Below, piece after piece: positions 25,962-35,300 of a stretch of DNA of 64,000 bases; the stretch's first letter is position 1; the number at the start of each line of letters is the position of its first letter. A program made the position numbers and the translations under genes. The DNA is from Cyclobacterium lianum (GTDB lineage: Bacteria > Bacteroidota > Bacteroidia > Cytophagales > Cyclobacteriaceae), in the NCBI RefSeq assembly GCF_900143075.1, contig NZ_FRCY01000018.1, positions 61,203 through 125,202 on the forward strand, read 5' to 3'. The notes under the pieces are model-generated. The model did no database searches, was not told the DNA's origin, and saw only the letters and a program-made list of their open reading frames with translations.

Positions 25962-27139
25962 AACTCCTCCGGTTTAAACCCTACAAACACCATCTGGTCT
26001 TCTGAGGGATTGTTATCGGGATGGTTTAGGGAAAGGTACAGCTTACCGTCATGGGTAAAGTACATGCGGGTATAGATGGTATTGACTGGGAGGTCTACCT
26101 CTCCTACCTTCTCAAAGTCGCTATTGATAATAATTACAGATGGGGGTTTATTGTCCCAGTTGCGCCGTTGTCCATCCGGCCCGATATAATCTACTCCTTG
26201 ATATGCCAGCCGATAAAGGAGTTGGTTTTCCTCGTCATAGGCTAACTCTCTGTATGAATTGGAAGTGACATAAAACTCCTCGTGGCCATCCATGGTTGGG
26301 TTATCCCATGATAATGCATCTCCAAAATACTTACTTCCGGCTTCTTTCTCCGAAAGGACATTATCGTCCAAATCATAAATCAATAAGTTGTTGTAAAAGG
26401 CAATTCCAAAAACAATGTAACGATCATTTACCATCACGTGTGAACTGTGACTGAAATAAGCACCATGCACGTATTCGTATAGATGGGAAGGAAGCTCAAA
26501 CACATGTTCTGCAGACTCATCATTGTTATCTGGAATCTTTAAAAACATTGTGCCTGACCACTTGCCTGGCTCACTATAATCCGAAGAACCTCTGGCATAT
26601 ACAAAAGCATCAGCCCTGGCATTGTCAAACATCAAGGGCTGTTGGGTATAGTACAGTTGGATTGAGGGATTACCTTTTCGTTCTACTATATCAGTTCGTA
26701 AGGTTTCCAGAAGATTCCCCTCCAAATCTGTTACATATAACCGAATCCTGTAAGTACTCCCAATAAGTAAAGTGGAATCTGACATGAATTCAAATCCTCT
26801 GATTTGTCCTACTCCGTTAGGACCTTCCACTTTAAATTGCACTTTAAAATCATTATCCTTCTCAGAAAGTGCATAAAATTCCAGTTCATTGGTATTTTCG
26901 TTCACAACTCCCAAATATGCACCTCCATTTATCTCCACCTTTTTAACGTATTTGCTGTACACATTTGACCTGTAACCAATGGGGATTCTCAGGGTATCTG
27001 AGGGAATTAGGGTCATTGTCTCAGTATATGTCCGGGCTTCGGGATCCAGGGAATTATCGGTGGAACAGGAATTTCCCATTGCCATCAAAAGCATACCAAA
27101 AAGTATAGGGAATATATATTTATTTTCGAAGTATTCCAT
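25958..27139 (-). CDS. DUF4221-family lipoprotein (second of a tandem pair)
   Basis: The 393-residue paralogue of the 24215-25375 product starts MEYFENKYIFPILFGMLLMA and has a lipobox (MAMGNSCS). It matches the neighbour throughout: EGPNGVGQIRGFEFMSDSTL, SKYFGDALSWDNPT, SVIIINSDFEKVGEVDLPVN and a C-terminal block identical over about 30 residues. The near-identical tail against a more diverged front suggests gene conversion or a recent partial duplication. It stands upstream of the NVEALA-like gene. Function unknown. Confidence 0.8.
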   Translation of the reverse strand: MEYFENKYIFPILFGMLLMAMGNSCSTDNSLDPEARTYTETMTLIPSDTLRIPIGYRSNVYSKYVKKVEINGGAYLGVVNENTNELEFYALSEKDNDFKVQFKVEGPNGVGQIRGFEFMSDSTLLIGSTYRIRLYVTDLEGNLLETLRTDIVERKGNPSIQLYYTQQPLMFDNARADAFVYARGSSDYSEPGKWSGTMFLKIPDNNDESAEHVFELPSHLYEYVHGAYFSHSSHVMVNDRYIVFGIAFYNNLLIYDLDDNVLSEKEAGSKYFGDALSWDNPTMDGHEEFYVTSNSYRELAYDEENQLLYRLAYQGVDYIGPDGQRRNWDNKPPSVIIINSDFEKVGEVDLPVNTIYTRMYFTHDGKLYLSLNHPDNNPSEDQMVFVGFKPEEL

Positions 27140-27245
27140 TGACCAGGTAACAATTTTAAAGTTAGATTTTAAACCTAATTCATTTTTAGTTAAAATAAAA
27201 CTAATTTATTAGAAATATTGGGTGGATTGGAAAAATTCCAATTTC

Positions 27246-27386
27246 CGCTCCTCGGAATTTGTAATTCCGTGGTTCAGATATGGGGGATTTGTAATCCCCA
27301 AAACCCTCTCTGGGTGAGTTTGCAACAACATCCCAGGTATCGGATGAGCTACGCAAACAAGGCATTTGTAATGCCGGAAACCAAAG
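27246..27386. repeat. Hairpin repeat cassette with ATT-TGT-AAT cores, full copy
   Basis: Three successive hairpins share one plan. GGAATTTGTAATTCC, GGGGATTTGTAATCCCC and GGCATTTGTAATGCC each put the loop TGT between complementary arms that end in ATT/AAT. Between the second and third lie CTCTCTGGGTG, GTTTGCAAC and ATCCCAGGTATC. A second long copy is at 32119-32231 and a partial one at 25853-25932. It lies 107 bp upstream of the second DUF4221 gene. No protein is encoded. Confidence 0.85.
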
Positions 27387-27407
27387 AACTACCGTAAATA
27401 AAATCAA

Positions 27408-27950
27408 TGTTTAAAACGAACACAGTATCTCATTAAAAATGGCTATTTGGTAGGGTTTATCTGTTTATATCTCCCGAAATAACAAAATGAAAGGGTATAC
27501 TTCTCCCAACACTGGGTTGAAAAAGTAGGCTATTTACTGGCGGACACCAAATATTCACGGCCAACTGTTTCCGGATCTTGCTCTTTATCGCCAGGTTAGC
27601 TTTCCAACTGGATACCAGTGAAACTACTCTATTCTCGAATCGTTGCTCACCGGTTAAAACGTATTGCAGGACAACCGTCAATACCTGAATCAAACCGCAG
27701 AATCCTTCCGTACTTTTGGCTTAGATCCAAAAGTACCAAAAGATCAAGGCACAAAAATCCTTCGCCCCGCATCCCTACCGCACCCCCGGTTTTGTGCCGG
27801 CCCCCGCGCTTCTTTCGTTCCTATGCATTTTATCAAAACTAGGAGATGCTGGTAAATAACCCAAGGTTTTATTGATTACAAAGCCTTCCAAACCTAGTGG
27901 TTGATAATATTTGTGGGCAAATTATAACCAATAAGGTGTTCGTTTGCGGG
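27408..27950. repeat. Intergenic region with AAAAGTACC inverted-repeat element (27703-27766)
   Basis: Within this 540-bp gap, CCGTACTTTTGG, AGATCCAAAAGTACC and AAAAGATCAAGGC, then AAAAATCCTTC, form an inverted-repeat element. Its reverse complement matches 50491-50580 over about 45 bp (GAAGGATTTTT, CTTGAT, TTTTGGTACTTTT). The remainder shows no gene I can support. Confidence 0.6.
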
Positions 27951-28751
27951 TCATCGATTCAATATTTCCTTTATTTTCAACTGATATTCAAGGTTAAACG
28001 TCATTCCATTGTGCTGCTGACTGCTAAGCATGATCAGGCTGTCCTGCTCTTTAAAATGTGCTTTTAATTTAATGGAAGACCCCGGATAAATGACTTCATC
28101 CTGATCACCATGAAAAATCACTACCGGCATGTTGCATTTTTGGATATGCCGGAAATTTTCAAAAGGGTATTTGTGCAAAAAGGAAGGAAAAATCGGGAAA
28201 TAATGCTTCACCAGATCGCTTAAGCTGTAATAGGGAGCCTGCAAAATCAACAGTTTGGGTTGATTGACGGATGCCAGTTTTGAAGCCGGACCTGTGCCCA
28301 TAGAATACCCCAAAACGATGATCTGCTGCTCGGGATACCTGTTTTTCAACACATCGTAGGCCCTTTGAACGTCCCCATACAATTGTTCCTCATCTTGAAT
28401 CACCCCTTCACTTTTTCCATAGCCTCTGTAATCCAGGATAAAAACGTCATAGCCCAAATCGGTAAAAACCTCAGCTACCCCAGCCCAGGTTCTTAATGAT
28501 CCGGCATTTCCATGCAGGTAAAAAATAAGGCCTTTGGGATGATCGGTTTTGAATAGCAATCCATTTAAGGTAATGCCATCGCTCATCCGGATGTTCATTT
28601 CTTCAAATTTCTGGTCAAATTGAAAGAGGAAATTGCTTTTCAGTTTTTCAGGGAAGAATAGCAACTTCTCCTGAAAAGCATATAACAACCCGTATGCCAT
28701 CAAAATGATTATTGAAAATAACATCATCGGGATCATAAACCTACTTTTCAT
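27951..28751 (-). CDS. Alpha/beta hydrolase, membrane-anchored, BEM46/ABHD17-like
   Basis: The 266-residue product has an N-terminal membrane anchor (MIPMMLFSIIILMAYGLLYA) followed by an alpha/beta-hydrolase domain. The oxyanion segment is YLHGNAGS. The nucleophile elbow is GYSMG with Ser150. The acid is probably Asp218 in HGDQDEV, and the His is His247 in QQHNGM. LDYRGYGKSEG is a typical strand-loop. Family members are esterases, acyl-protein thioesterases or uncharacterised serine hydrolases. The gene is monocistronic between repeat-bearing intergenic regions. Catalytic class is confident, substrate not. Confidence 0.85.
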   Translation of the reverse strand: MKSRFMIPMMLFSIIILMAYGLLYAFQEKLLFFPEKLKSNFLFQFDQKFEEMNIRMSDGITLNGLLFKTDHPKGLIFYLHGNAGSLRTWAGVAEVFTDLGYDVFILDYRGYGKSEGVIQDEEQLYGDVQRAYDVLKNRYPEQQIIVLGYSMGTGPASKLASVNQPKLLILQAPYYSLSDLVKHYFPIFPSFLHKYPFENFRHIQKCNMPVVIFHGDQDEVIYPGSSIKLKAHFKEQDSLIMLSSQQHNGMTFNLEYQLKIKEILNR

Positions 28752-29401
28752 AAAACAGCATCAATCAAGTTCCCAAATTAACAATAACCTTTGAAGGCCG
28801 GAAAGGCCTGATTTAAAATGCTGCCCTGGAGAACTTCGATTATCGATGAGAAAATTTATAATCATATAAAGCGAGTAGCCATTTCCTGTCATTTGTCCAT
28901 TTTTGGGATTGAATATTGTTATTACGGAACCTAAGATTTTAAAAAAACGAAGAAATCGGGATGACGGTATTTATTTATATCTATTAAGAATTCAACATAT
29001 TATATAATACGTCATCGGTAAACCTACCGTCATCGCACAGCGGGCTTCGGCAGACTCAGCCTAAAAAGCGATCTGATTCGGAGCGGCAACATTAATCCAT
29101 CGGGAATTGGGCATAGTATCGAAAGCTCGCCTACATACCCCTTCAGACTGCCGCGGGTGCATGGCTATTTTCGATTCCTTTTTATTCCCGTCTGCACCCT
29201 CGCAGTGACGACCAAACCCGTCATCGGTATACGATCAGAAAATACCAGCATCACACCTGTTGGCTTCTTACCGTTTTTACCCGACTTCTTAGAACCCGGG
29301 GCAATAAAATAATACGAAGGTTAATGGAATGATTTAGACTTACCCTGGCAGCTCCTATTTTGAATATTTTTCCCAGGTGGATATTTACTCGCAAACAAAC
29401 C
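28752..29401. other. 650-bp intergenic region with palindromic repeat copy
   Basis: No gene is visible. The stretch contains a repeat at 29141-29210 and GTCATCGGTA-type segments that recur within the region (about 29010 and 29220). The rest is AT-rich spacer between the hydrolase start and the DUF5686 gene end. Confidence 0.6.
29141..29210 (-). repeat. Dispersed palindromic repeat (GTCACTGCGAGGGTGCAGAC ... GCACCCGCGGC)
   Basis: Read on the minus strand it runs CGTCACTGCGAGGGTGCAGA, a variable centre, then GCACCCGCGGC and GTCTGAAG. The same arms, in the opposite orientation and with a different centre, are at 50085-50155. GGTGCAGAC/GTCTG and GGGTGC/GCACCC pair, so each copy can fold as a hairpin with an unconserved loop. 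Confidence 0.75.
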
Positions 29402-32041
29402 TCATTCCCCTACATTCACCTGAATGAAAGTAGCGATACCAAAGCGAATCCCCCCTCTTTTGTAATTGCCGTTTTCAAAGCCTGCGCCAATCTCTACCCT
29501 GAAAATCCGATACAGGTTGTCCAATGAATAACCCAGCTCCCAATAGTGGGGAGCGTTTTCGGTTTTTAAATAATTAAAAAATAGATTTTCCCGGATGCCT
29601 GAAAACCTGAGCACCGGCAATTGGGTAAAAAGAAATTTCCTGAATTGATAATGCAGGATGCTACTGAAATAAGGACCTGCTGTGCTATATTGGTAATAAT
29701 CCAAAAATCGGAAATTGCTGGCCGCCCCCATATTACTAAAGATAGTCCGGTTACCTCCAAAATGTTTGAAATCCATAAAATAGACCTGGGAGCTGTTCAG
29801 GAAAGTACCCGTTTGCACGTTTACATCCAATTTGCCACTTACGCCAAAATTAAGTGCATGCTCCACCCCTACTTCCAGGTGATCGAATTTACCAGCTCCG
29901 GAGAAATTTTTGTTATAGTTAAATTTCACCAAGGGCGCAGTCTCCATTAACGGGAATTTTCTTCCGTTTCTTATCCTGTATTTCAATCCAGGTCTCCACT
30001 CAATGGAGCCGCTTACCAATACGGCTTCATTATTTGTAAAGGCCTCATTCACTGCTTCCGGGTTGAATGGTCGATTGGAACCATACATTCGTTCCGGCTT
30101 ATTGTAAAAACTATAATCGGAATTGTTCTTCAGATGCACCCGATCCTCGAATCGGAAATTCACCCTGTAGGTGAAGGCATCCGTAATTCTGTGCGCCAGG
30201 TATAATCTGGTAAAGGTTTTCTCATACAGTTTCATGTAATTTTGCCTGAAAAATAAGGAATAAAGGGCATTAACCTGCTCATTGATAGGGATCTCCCCAT
30301 TGAATTGGTAAATGTATTTCCCTCCTTCTATACCCCATGAATAGCCCGGCCGTCCTTTAGTCACCGAGCGCCTTAGGTGCAGCATTCCGTACGGCTTTCT
30401 ACTGGCAAAACCATACCTGAATGCTGGTCTGAAATTCCAGGACCGCAGGTGGTTGGTTACACTATCTGCCATTTTTGTGTTTTTTTCGACCCGATAGTAT
30501 CCCGAAAATCCGATTTTAAACCCTTCTACTGTATTGAATGACATGTTGGTCCAATTGGAATGAAAACCTGCAGACCTGCCGTTCCCAAAACTGTAATCTC
30601 CACCCGTTAGAAAATCAAATGGCTGGAATTTTCTTTTAGCTTTCTGGGCGATTGAGTCTACATCACTTTCCCGGGCAGCCGCTACCACAGCCAAACTATC
30701 ATCCCTGCGATAGCCCTGTATCTCTTTGGCAGTCAGTTGGACCGGCCGGATGCTAACCCAATAGACAAGATCTCTTTTTCTGGCCATGGAATCTACGGTA
30801 TAGTTCCTTTCGGATATAACTTCCGCCTGCTCTCTTTCCTTTAGCGATTCCTTTTCATAGGCATTGACCATTTTTCTGAAATCCTTTCTACTCATCTGAT
30901 CAGCGGCTGCCAACTGTTCGATGGGATCTGCGTTTTTTGTAAGTTCCGGAAGGTGATCGGGAATCTCCTCTACCTTTTCATCCAGAATCTTGGTATCCAC
31001 CAGAAGATCAGGATTCAGTGTGATTTGGTAGTCCCTGGTTGATGCCAGGTACTGGTACTCCCCGGCAAAACCAAAAAACGTTCCCCCGAACGTGTAGGTA
31101 TGGGTCAGGGGCATCCAAATATTTTCTTCTACCGGAGCATATTGCTGTGTTACCCCAATATCAAAACCCATAAGGGAGGTTTTCAAATTCAGGCTATGAA
31201 TGGCCCATAAATCCTCAACGATATAGATATACCCATCAAATACCTTTTCTCCTTTTGACCGGGGAATAACTCGGATTTTATTTACCAAAACCCCGTTATC
31301 AAAAAAATTTCCTGCTAATCGGAACCGGTAATAAACAAAGGCTGACCTGGACAGGGGAGAAACCAGACCATTGATCTGCTCATCGTAGAAACTGGCCCCG
31401 ATATAGGGAGCAGGTGAAGTTTGGTTGTCTTCACCAGTGGACCGTATACTGATGACCGTCTCCGTAATTTCATCTGGCTGCTTAAAGTGAATTTTAGAAA
31501 CCGATTCCGAAGTATAGGCTTCATTGAGTCCAACACCCTCCTCTTTCAGTTTCTTTTTTAAAAAAAAGGGGGCATTGGTCAGTTCTCCGGTGCCTTTGAT
31601 GTACACCATCATGCTGTATTCCTGAACCTGCAGTCGGTGAAATTTTGCTTTTGCTATGGCTTTGCGCATGACGGTAAGTGCCGGATCTTCCTGATCCCCC
31701 TGTACCTCTACTTCCTGCAAAGCAAACGTTTGCATTTCCAGACGTACATCCAGCTCTACCCAACTGTCCTTAACTTCCACTGTTTGTAATGAAGACTGGT
31801 AGCCGAGGTGTTGAACGATGATATCATAGTTTCCAGGGGGTAGTTTCCATTCAAACCGCCCTTCTTGATTGGTGGGGATGCCATCATTCAGGTTCCGTGC
31901 AAAAACAGTAGCATAAGCCAGGGGTTCCCCTTCTTCAGAAGTGACCAAACCTCTGATCCCCTGCGATGATCCACTGAAAATAAAAGCTTGAAAAAGCACT
32001 AAGCAAGGCAACACCTTTAATTCCCTGGAAAAATCAATCAT
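29402..32041 (-). CDS. DUF5686 outer-membrane protein with carboxypeptidase-like regulatory domain
   Basis: The 879-residue product has a signal peptide (MIDFSRELKVLPCLVLFQAF onwards, ending near SGSSQG). Residues about 28-115 are a CarboxypepD_reg-like domain (GIRGLVTSEEGEPLAYATVF, GRFEWKLPPGNYDIIVQHLG). The remainder is the DUF5686 region, with FYDEQINGLVSPLSRSAF, DGYIYIVEDLWAIHSLNL and MPLTHTYTFGGTF, ending in alternating aromatic strands typical of an outer-membrane barrel. Such proteins are widespread in Bacteroidota, and their function is not established. It is a single gene flanked by repeats. Confidence 0.87.
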   Translation of the reverse strand: MIDFSRELKVLPCLVLFQAFIFSGSSQGIRGLVTSEEGEPLAYATVFARNLNDGIPTNQEGRFEWKLPPGNYDIIVQHLGYQSSLQTVEVKDSWVELDVRLEMQTFALQEVEVQGDQEDPALTVMRKAIAKAKFHRLQVQEYSMMVYIKGTGELTNAPFFLKKKLKEEGVGLNEAYTSESVSKIHFKQPDEITETVISIRSTGEDNQTSPAPYIGASFYDEQINGLVSPLSRSAFVYYRFRLAGNFFDNGVLVNKIRVIPRSKGEKVFDGYIYIVEDLWAIHSLNLKTSLMGFDIGVTQQYAPVEENIWMPLTHTYTFGGTFFGFAGEYQYLASTRDYQITLNPDLLVDTKILDEKVEEIPDHLPELTKNADPIEQLAAADQMSRKDFRKMVNAYEKESLKEREQAEVISERNYTVDSMARKRDLVYWVSIRPVQLTAKEIQGYRRDDSLAVVAAARESDVDSIAQKAKRKFQPFDFLTGGDYSFGNGRSAGFHSNWTNMSFNTVEGFKIGFSGYYRVEKNTKMADSVTNHLRSWNFRPAFRYGFASRKPYGMLHLRRSVTKGRPGYSWGIEGGKYIYQFNGEIPINEQVNALYSLFFRQNYMKLYEKTFTRLYLAHRITDAFTYRVNFRFEDRVHLKNNSDYSFYNKPERMYGSNRPFNPEAVNEAFTNNEAVLVSGSIEWRPGLKYRIRNGRKFPLMETAPLVKFNYNKNFSGAGKFDHLEVGVEHALNFGVSGKLDVNVQTGTFLNSSQVYFMDFKHFGGNRTIFSNMGAASNFRFLDYYQYSTAGPYFSSILHYQFRKFLFTQLPVLRFSGIRENLFFNYLKTENAPHYWELGYSLDNLYRIFRVEIGAGFENGNYKRGGIRFGIATFIQVNVGE

Positions 32042-32118
32042 ACCGTAAAAATAGAGGTAATTTTGCCTAAAAATACCTTAATCAACTAATTAAAAAATAG
32101 TTTTGACATTTTTTAACT

Positions 32119-32231
32119 CCGCTCCTCGGAATTTGTAATTCCGTGGCTCAGATAAAGGGGAATTGTAATCCCCAAAGCCTCTCTGGGTGTGGTATGCAAT
32201 TACAGCCCCTGGATAACGTAGCATACCTCGC
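32119..32231. repeat. Hairpin repeat cassette with ATT-TGT-AAT cores, second long copy
   Basis: It has GCTCCTCGGAATTTGTAATT then CCGTGG, then GGGGAATTGTAATCCCC, CTCTCTGGGTG and a diverged GTATGCAATTAC hairpin. Order and spacing match 27246-27386, with more decay at the right end. It sits between the symporter gene end and the DUF5686 start. Confidence 0.8.
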
Positions 32232-32310
32232 TTAATAAATGATTTTTTTATCTGTGTTCATCTGAGAAATCTGTGGTGCACCTTGTTAAGGACGGTTTGG
32301 ACGCCTAAAC

Positions 32311-33777
32311 CTACTCCTGCGCTATATCCGACAGCATTTGTTTGACTTTATCGGGTACGGTATCCCTTTCCAGAAAGCCTACCAATATATAGGTGAATGC
32401 CGATGACAGTACCGGCAGGCTTACTTCCAGGGCCAGGCTGTTCAGTTCCACATTTTTGGTGATTACAAAAGCCAGCAACCCCACCAAAATGGATCCAATG
32501 GCTGCCCTTGGCCCGCAGGACTTGAACCAGGGGATCAATCCAAAGAGCATGGGTATGGCAATAGGCCCTACCAGGGCACCAAACCAACTGATGATCAGTC
32601 CCAATACCCCGCCAAAACGCTCGAACTGCAGGGCAATAACAATGGTTCCCAGGGTAAACAGGAAAGTAGTAAACCTTGCAGTGGTAAGGGAAGTAGCTTC
32701 CTTCCGGAATTTCTTGTTGACAGCAGGTAAAATATCCCGGGAAATCACGGCCGAAATGGTATTGATATCGGAGGAAGTCATGGACATGGTATTGGCAAAC
32801 AAAGAGGCGATCACCAAACCTATCAGGCCTACAGGCAACAGCTCCATGGTCAGGATGCCATAAGACTGGGTTGGGTCTTCCATATCAGGCAGGAGCACCG
32901 GTGCGGCCCACATGGGAAAAAACAAAATCAATGGCCAAACCAGGTACAAAGCTCCGGACAGCCAGGCGGCTTTTGATGCCTGCCGCTCAGTAGGAGCGGA
33001 AATATAGCGCGTAGCCAGGTTCCATTGCCCCCCATTGTAGGAAAGGAAATTGATAAACAAAAAGGCCAGGGCAAAACCTAGGGTGTAGGGATCGTTGAAA
33101 GCCTGTGAATTGCCTTCAGGCAACTGATCCCAAACCGTGAAAACGGATTCCAAACCGCCCAGCTTCTGCACGACCACCACAAACATCACCAGTCCGGCAA
33201 TGATCTGCACGATAAATTGGGCAAAATCGGTGATGATCACGGCCCACAAGCCTCCAAAAGTGATGTAAAGCAGGGAAATTCCCCCGGAAATCAAAATCCC
33301 CCATGTTAGGGAAATCCCTGTAAATACATTCAATAGTATGGCAATAGCAGCCCATTTGGCGCCAATGTCAAACAATTTCAAAATGACCCCACTCCAGGCC
33401 ATCAATTGCTGGGTAGCCAGGTTGTACCGGGTTTCCAGAAATTCCAGGGGCGATTGAATTCTAAATCGCTTCCTCAGCCTTACCCAGAACACCGGAAACA
33501 CTTTTGCCGAAACCATCACCGTCAGACCAATGGTGAGCGCCCACCAGATGTAGACCGAAAAACCATGCGTATAAGCCAGGCCGGCGTATGCGACAAAAAC
33601 AGCCCCGCTGTAACCCGATACATGGTGACTGATGCCGGAGAGCCACCAGGGCAGCTTACCGCCAGCCACAAAGTAGTCCTCGGAATCGGTATTTCTGAAA
33701 TAAGACCAGACGCCGATCAGCAGCATCAGTAAAAAAAACAGACCAATCACAATCAGGTCAACGGTACTCAACTCCAT
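32311..33777 (-). CDS. Sodium:solute symporter family (SSS/SLC5) transporter
   Basis: The product is 488 aa with about 13 hydrophobic helices. Its N-terminus MELSTVDLIVIGLFFLLMLL leads to SEDYFVAGGKLPWWLSGISH, the SSS signature, and YITFGGLWAVIITDFAQFIV is the core motif. It differs from the 5138-6841 transporter in length and sequence. It lies downstream of two Tat-exported Gfo/Idh/MocA genes on the same strand, but a hairpin with T-tracts separates it from them, so its transcription may be independent or attenuated. Import of a sugar or inositol-type compound is likely. Confidence 0.9.
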   Translation of the reverse strand: MELSTVDLIVIGLFFLLMLLIGVWSYFRNTDSEDYFVAGGKLPWWLSGISHHVSGYSGAVFVAYAGLAYTHGFSVYIWWALTIGLTVMVSAKVFPVFWVRLRKRFRIQSPLEFLETRYNLATQQLMAWSGVILKLFDIGAKWAAIAILLNVFTGISLTWGILISGGISLLYITFGGLWAVIITDFAQFIVQIIAGLVMFVVVVQKLGGLESVFTVWDQLPEGNSQAFNDPYTLGFALAFLFINFLSYNGGQWNLATRYISAPTERQASKAAWLSGALYLVWPLILFFPMWAAPVLLPDMEDPTQSYGILTMELLPVGLIGLVIASLFANTMSMTSSDINTISAVISRDILPAVNKKFRKEATSLTTARFTTFLFTLGTIVIALQFERFGGVLGLIISWFGALVGPIAIPMLFGLIPWFKSCGPRAAIGSILVGLLAFVITKNVELNSLALEVSLPVLSSAFTYILVGFLERDTVPDKVKQMLSDIAQE

Positions 33778-33794
33778 AACAGATGATTAAGGTG

Positions 33795-33840
33795 ATAAAA
33801 AGGAAAAGGCCAAACCAGGGCTGTTTGGCCTTTTTGAAAT
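33795..33840. terminator. Bidirectional hairpin terminator between Gfo/Idh gene and symporter
   Basis: The stem GGCCAAA/TTTGGCC (33808-33830, 9-nt loop) is flanked by TTTTT on the plus side and, on the minus strand, by TTTTCCTTTTT. For minus-strand transcription it lies just after the Gfo/Idh stop (33851) and before the symporter start (33777). It would end or attenuate read-through into the transporter. Confidence 0.7.
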
Positions 33841-33850
33841 AGATGAAAAT

Positions 33851-35194
33851 TTATACACTTGGTTCCCAGCCGGGAGCATACTCCCGTTTCCAAAGTTCCA
33901 TGGCAGTGGGATCGTATTGTATTTTCCCGGTTTTCGGATCTACATCAAGGGTCCTTCCTACCCGTTGGGAAATATTGCCCAATTGCACCAACAGGGTACT
34001 CTTGTGGGCACCGACGATCTCTGAACGGACTTCTGTGCCATTAGAAATGCCATCAAAAAAGTTTTGGATGTGCATGGCATCGAGGGCCTGGGCAGGATTC
34101 GTACGGTTGGTGGGATCAATTTCCTGATCGTTTTTCACGTCCTTCACCAATTCATTTTTCAGGTTGAATATCTTGTAGGAATTGCCTCCTTCTATCAGCA
34201 GGCTACCCTCTTCTCCGTAAAATAAGGTGCCTACGCTACCGCCTTCAATATGCTTGCCGTTACAGCTCCTGCCTTCCCAGGTGATGACGGAATTGTTGTC
34301 AAATTCCATGTTGATGATTTGCGTATCCGGCGTCTCCCAGTCGTCATTGTAGCGATACCTGCCACCGGAGGAATTGACACGAGTCGGGTAATCGACCTGC
34401 AGTCCCCAGCGGGCCAGGTCCACCATATGGGTGCCATTGTTCAGGGCTTCACCGGTGCCCCAGTTCCAGAACCAGTGCCAGTTGTAATGCAGGATATTGT
34501 CCCGGTAGGCCTCCCTTGGGGCCGGTCCCTGCCAAAGCTCATAGTCCAGCCATTCAGGCACGGGCACCTGCTTTCCTTCCCCTATGGGCCCTCTGTTATT
34601 GGCATACCAGGTTTTGGCCATATAGGGCCTGCCGATCACCCCATTGTGCAGTTCCTCAATGCCTTTCATCACATTTGGCCAGGAGCGGCGCTGGTTGCCC
34701 ACCTGTACTACTTTATTGTATTTCTTCTGGGCTTCCATCAGGAGCTCTCCCTCATGGGGATTGTGACTGCATGGTTTTTCCAGGTACACATGTTTGCCTG
34801 CTTTCAGGGCCATCAGCGCGGCCGGGGCATGCCAATGGTCCGGAGCCGTCACGATCAATACATCCACCTCCTTGTCTTCCAATACCTTGCGGACATCCTT
34901 TTCAATTTTGGGGGCCCTGCCCTGAATCTCATTTACCGAACCGGCAAATTTTTCGGCGGCACGACGATCTACGTCGCAGCTATAGATCACCTCACATTGT
35001 TCCTGACTGGCAAAGTTGGTACCGACGGCATGTCCTCTGCTCACCACGCCCATACTTGCTGCCAGAATGCGGTCATTGGCTCCAAGGATTCTGCCATAGC
35101 TTTTGGCAGACATGCCGGGTAGCATGCCTCCTACGGATGCCAGGGTAGCCCCTGCAAGGGCTTTCTTTACAAAAGTTCTTCTATCGTTTTTCAT
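33851..35194 (-). CDS. Tat-exported Gfo/Idh/MocA-family oxidoreductase
   Basis: I start at the ATG at 35194 (447 aa) because MKNDRRTFVKKALAGATLAS is then a Tat signal (RRTFVKK). The NAD(P)-binding Rossmann part carries ANDRILAASMGVVSRGHAVG, DVLIVTAPDHWHAPAALMAL and the family motif HVYLEKPCSHNPHEG, where the EKP Lys is catalytic in relatives. The C-terminal domain has HYNWHWFWNWGTGEALNNGT and HMVDLARWGL, typical of the exported Bacteroidota clade. These enzymes oxidise or reduce sugars at C2-C5 or cleave glycosides via keto intermediates; the exact reaction is unknown. The gene follows the second Gfo/Idh gene after 106 bp. Confidence 0.9.
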   Translation of the reverse strand: MKNDRRTFVKKALAGATLASVGGMLPGMSAKSYGRILGANDRILAASMGVVSRGHAVGTNFASQEQCEVIYSCDVDRRAAEKFAGSVNEIQGRAPKIEKDVRKVLEDKEVDVLIVTAPDHWHAPAALMALKAGKHVYLEKPCSHNPHEGELLMEAQKKYNKVVQVGNQRRSWPNVMKGIEELHNGVIGRPYMAKTWYANNRGPIGEGKQVPVPEWLDYELWQGPAPREAYRDNILHYNWHWFWNWGTGEALNNGTHMVDLARWGLQVDYPTRVNSSGGRYRYNDDWETPDTQIINMEFDNNSVITWEGRSCNGKHIEGGSVGTLFYGEEGSLLIEGGNSYKIFNLKNELVKDVKNDQEIDPTNRTNPAQALDAMHIQNFFDGISNGTEVRSEIVGAHKSTLLVQLGNISQRVGRTLDVDPKTGKIQYDPTAMELWKREYAPGWEPSV

Positions 35195-35300
35195 GTGTTT
35201 ATAATTGTCTTTAAGTTGCCACATGGAATCTTCGCATGAATGATAATCATCCCTCCGTGGGTCGCTTGCGTCATGCTTGATTTCATCTTACTTCTTATTG

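Noticed and set aside
27457..27693. 78-codon minus-strand frame in the 27.4-27.9 kb gap
   Set aside because: No recognisable content, no start context and flanked by dispersed repeats.
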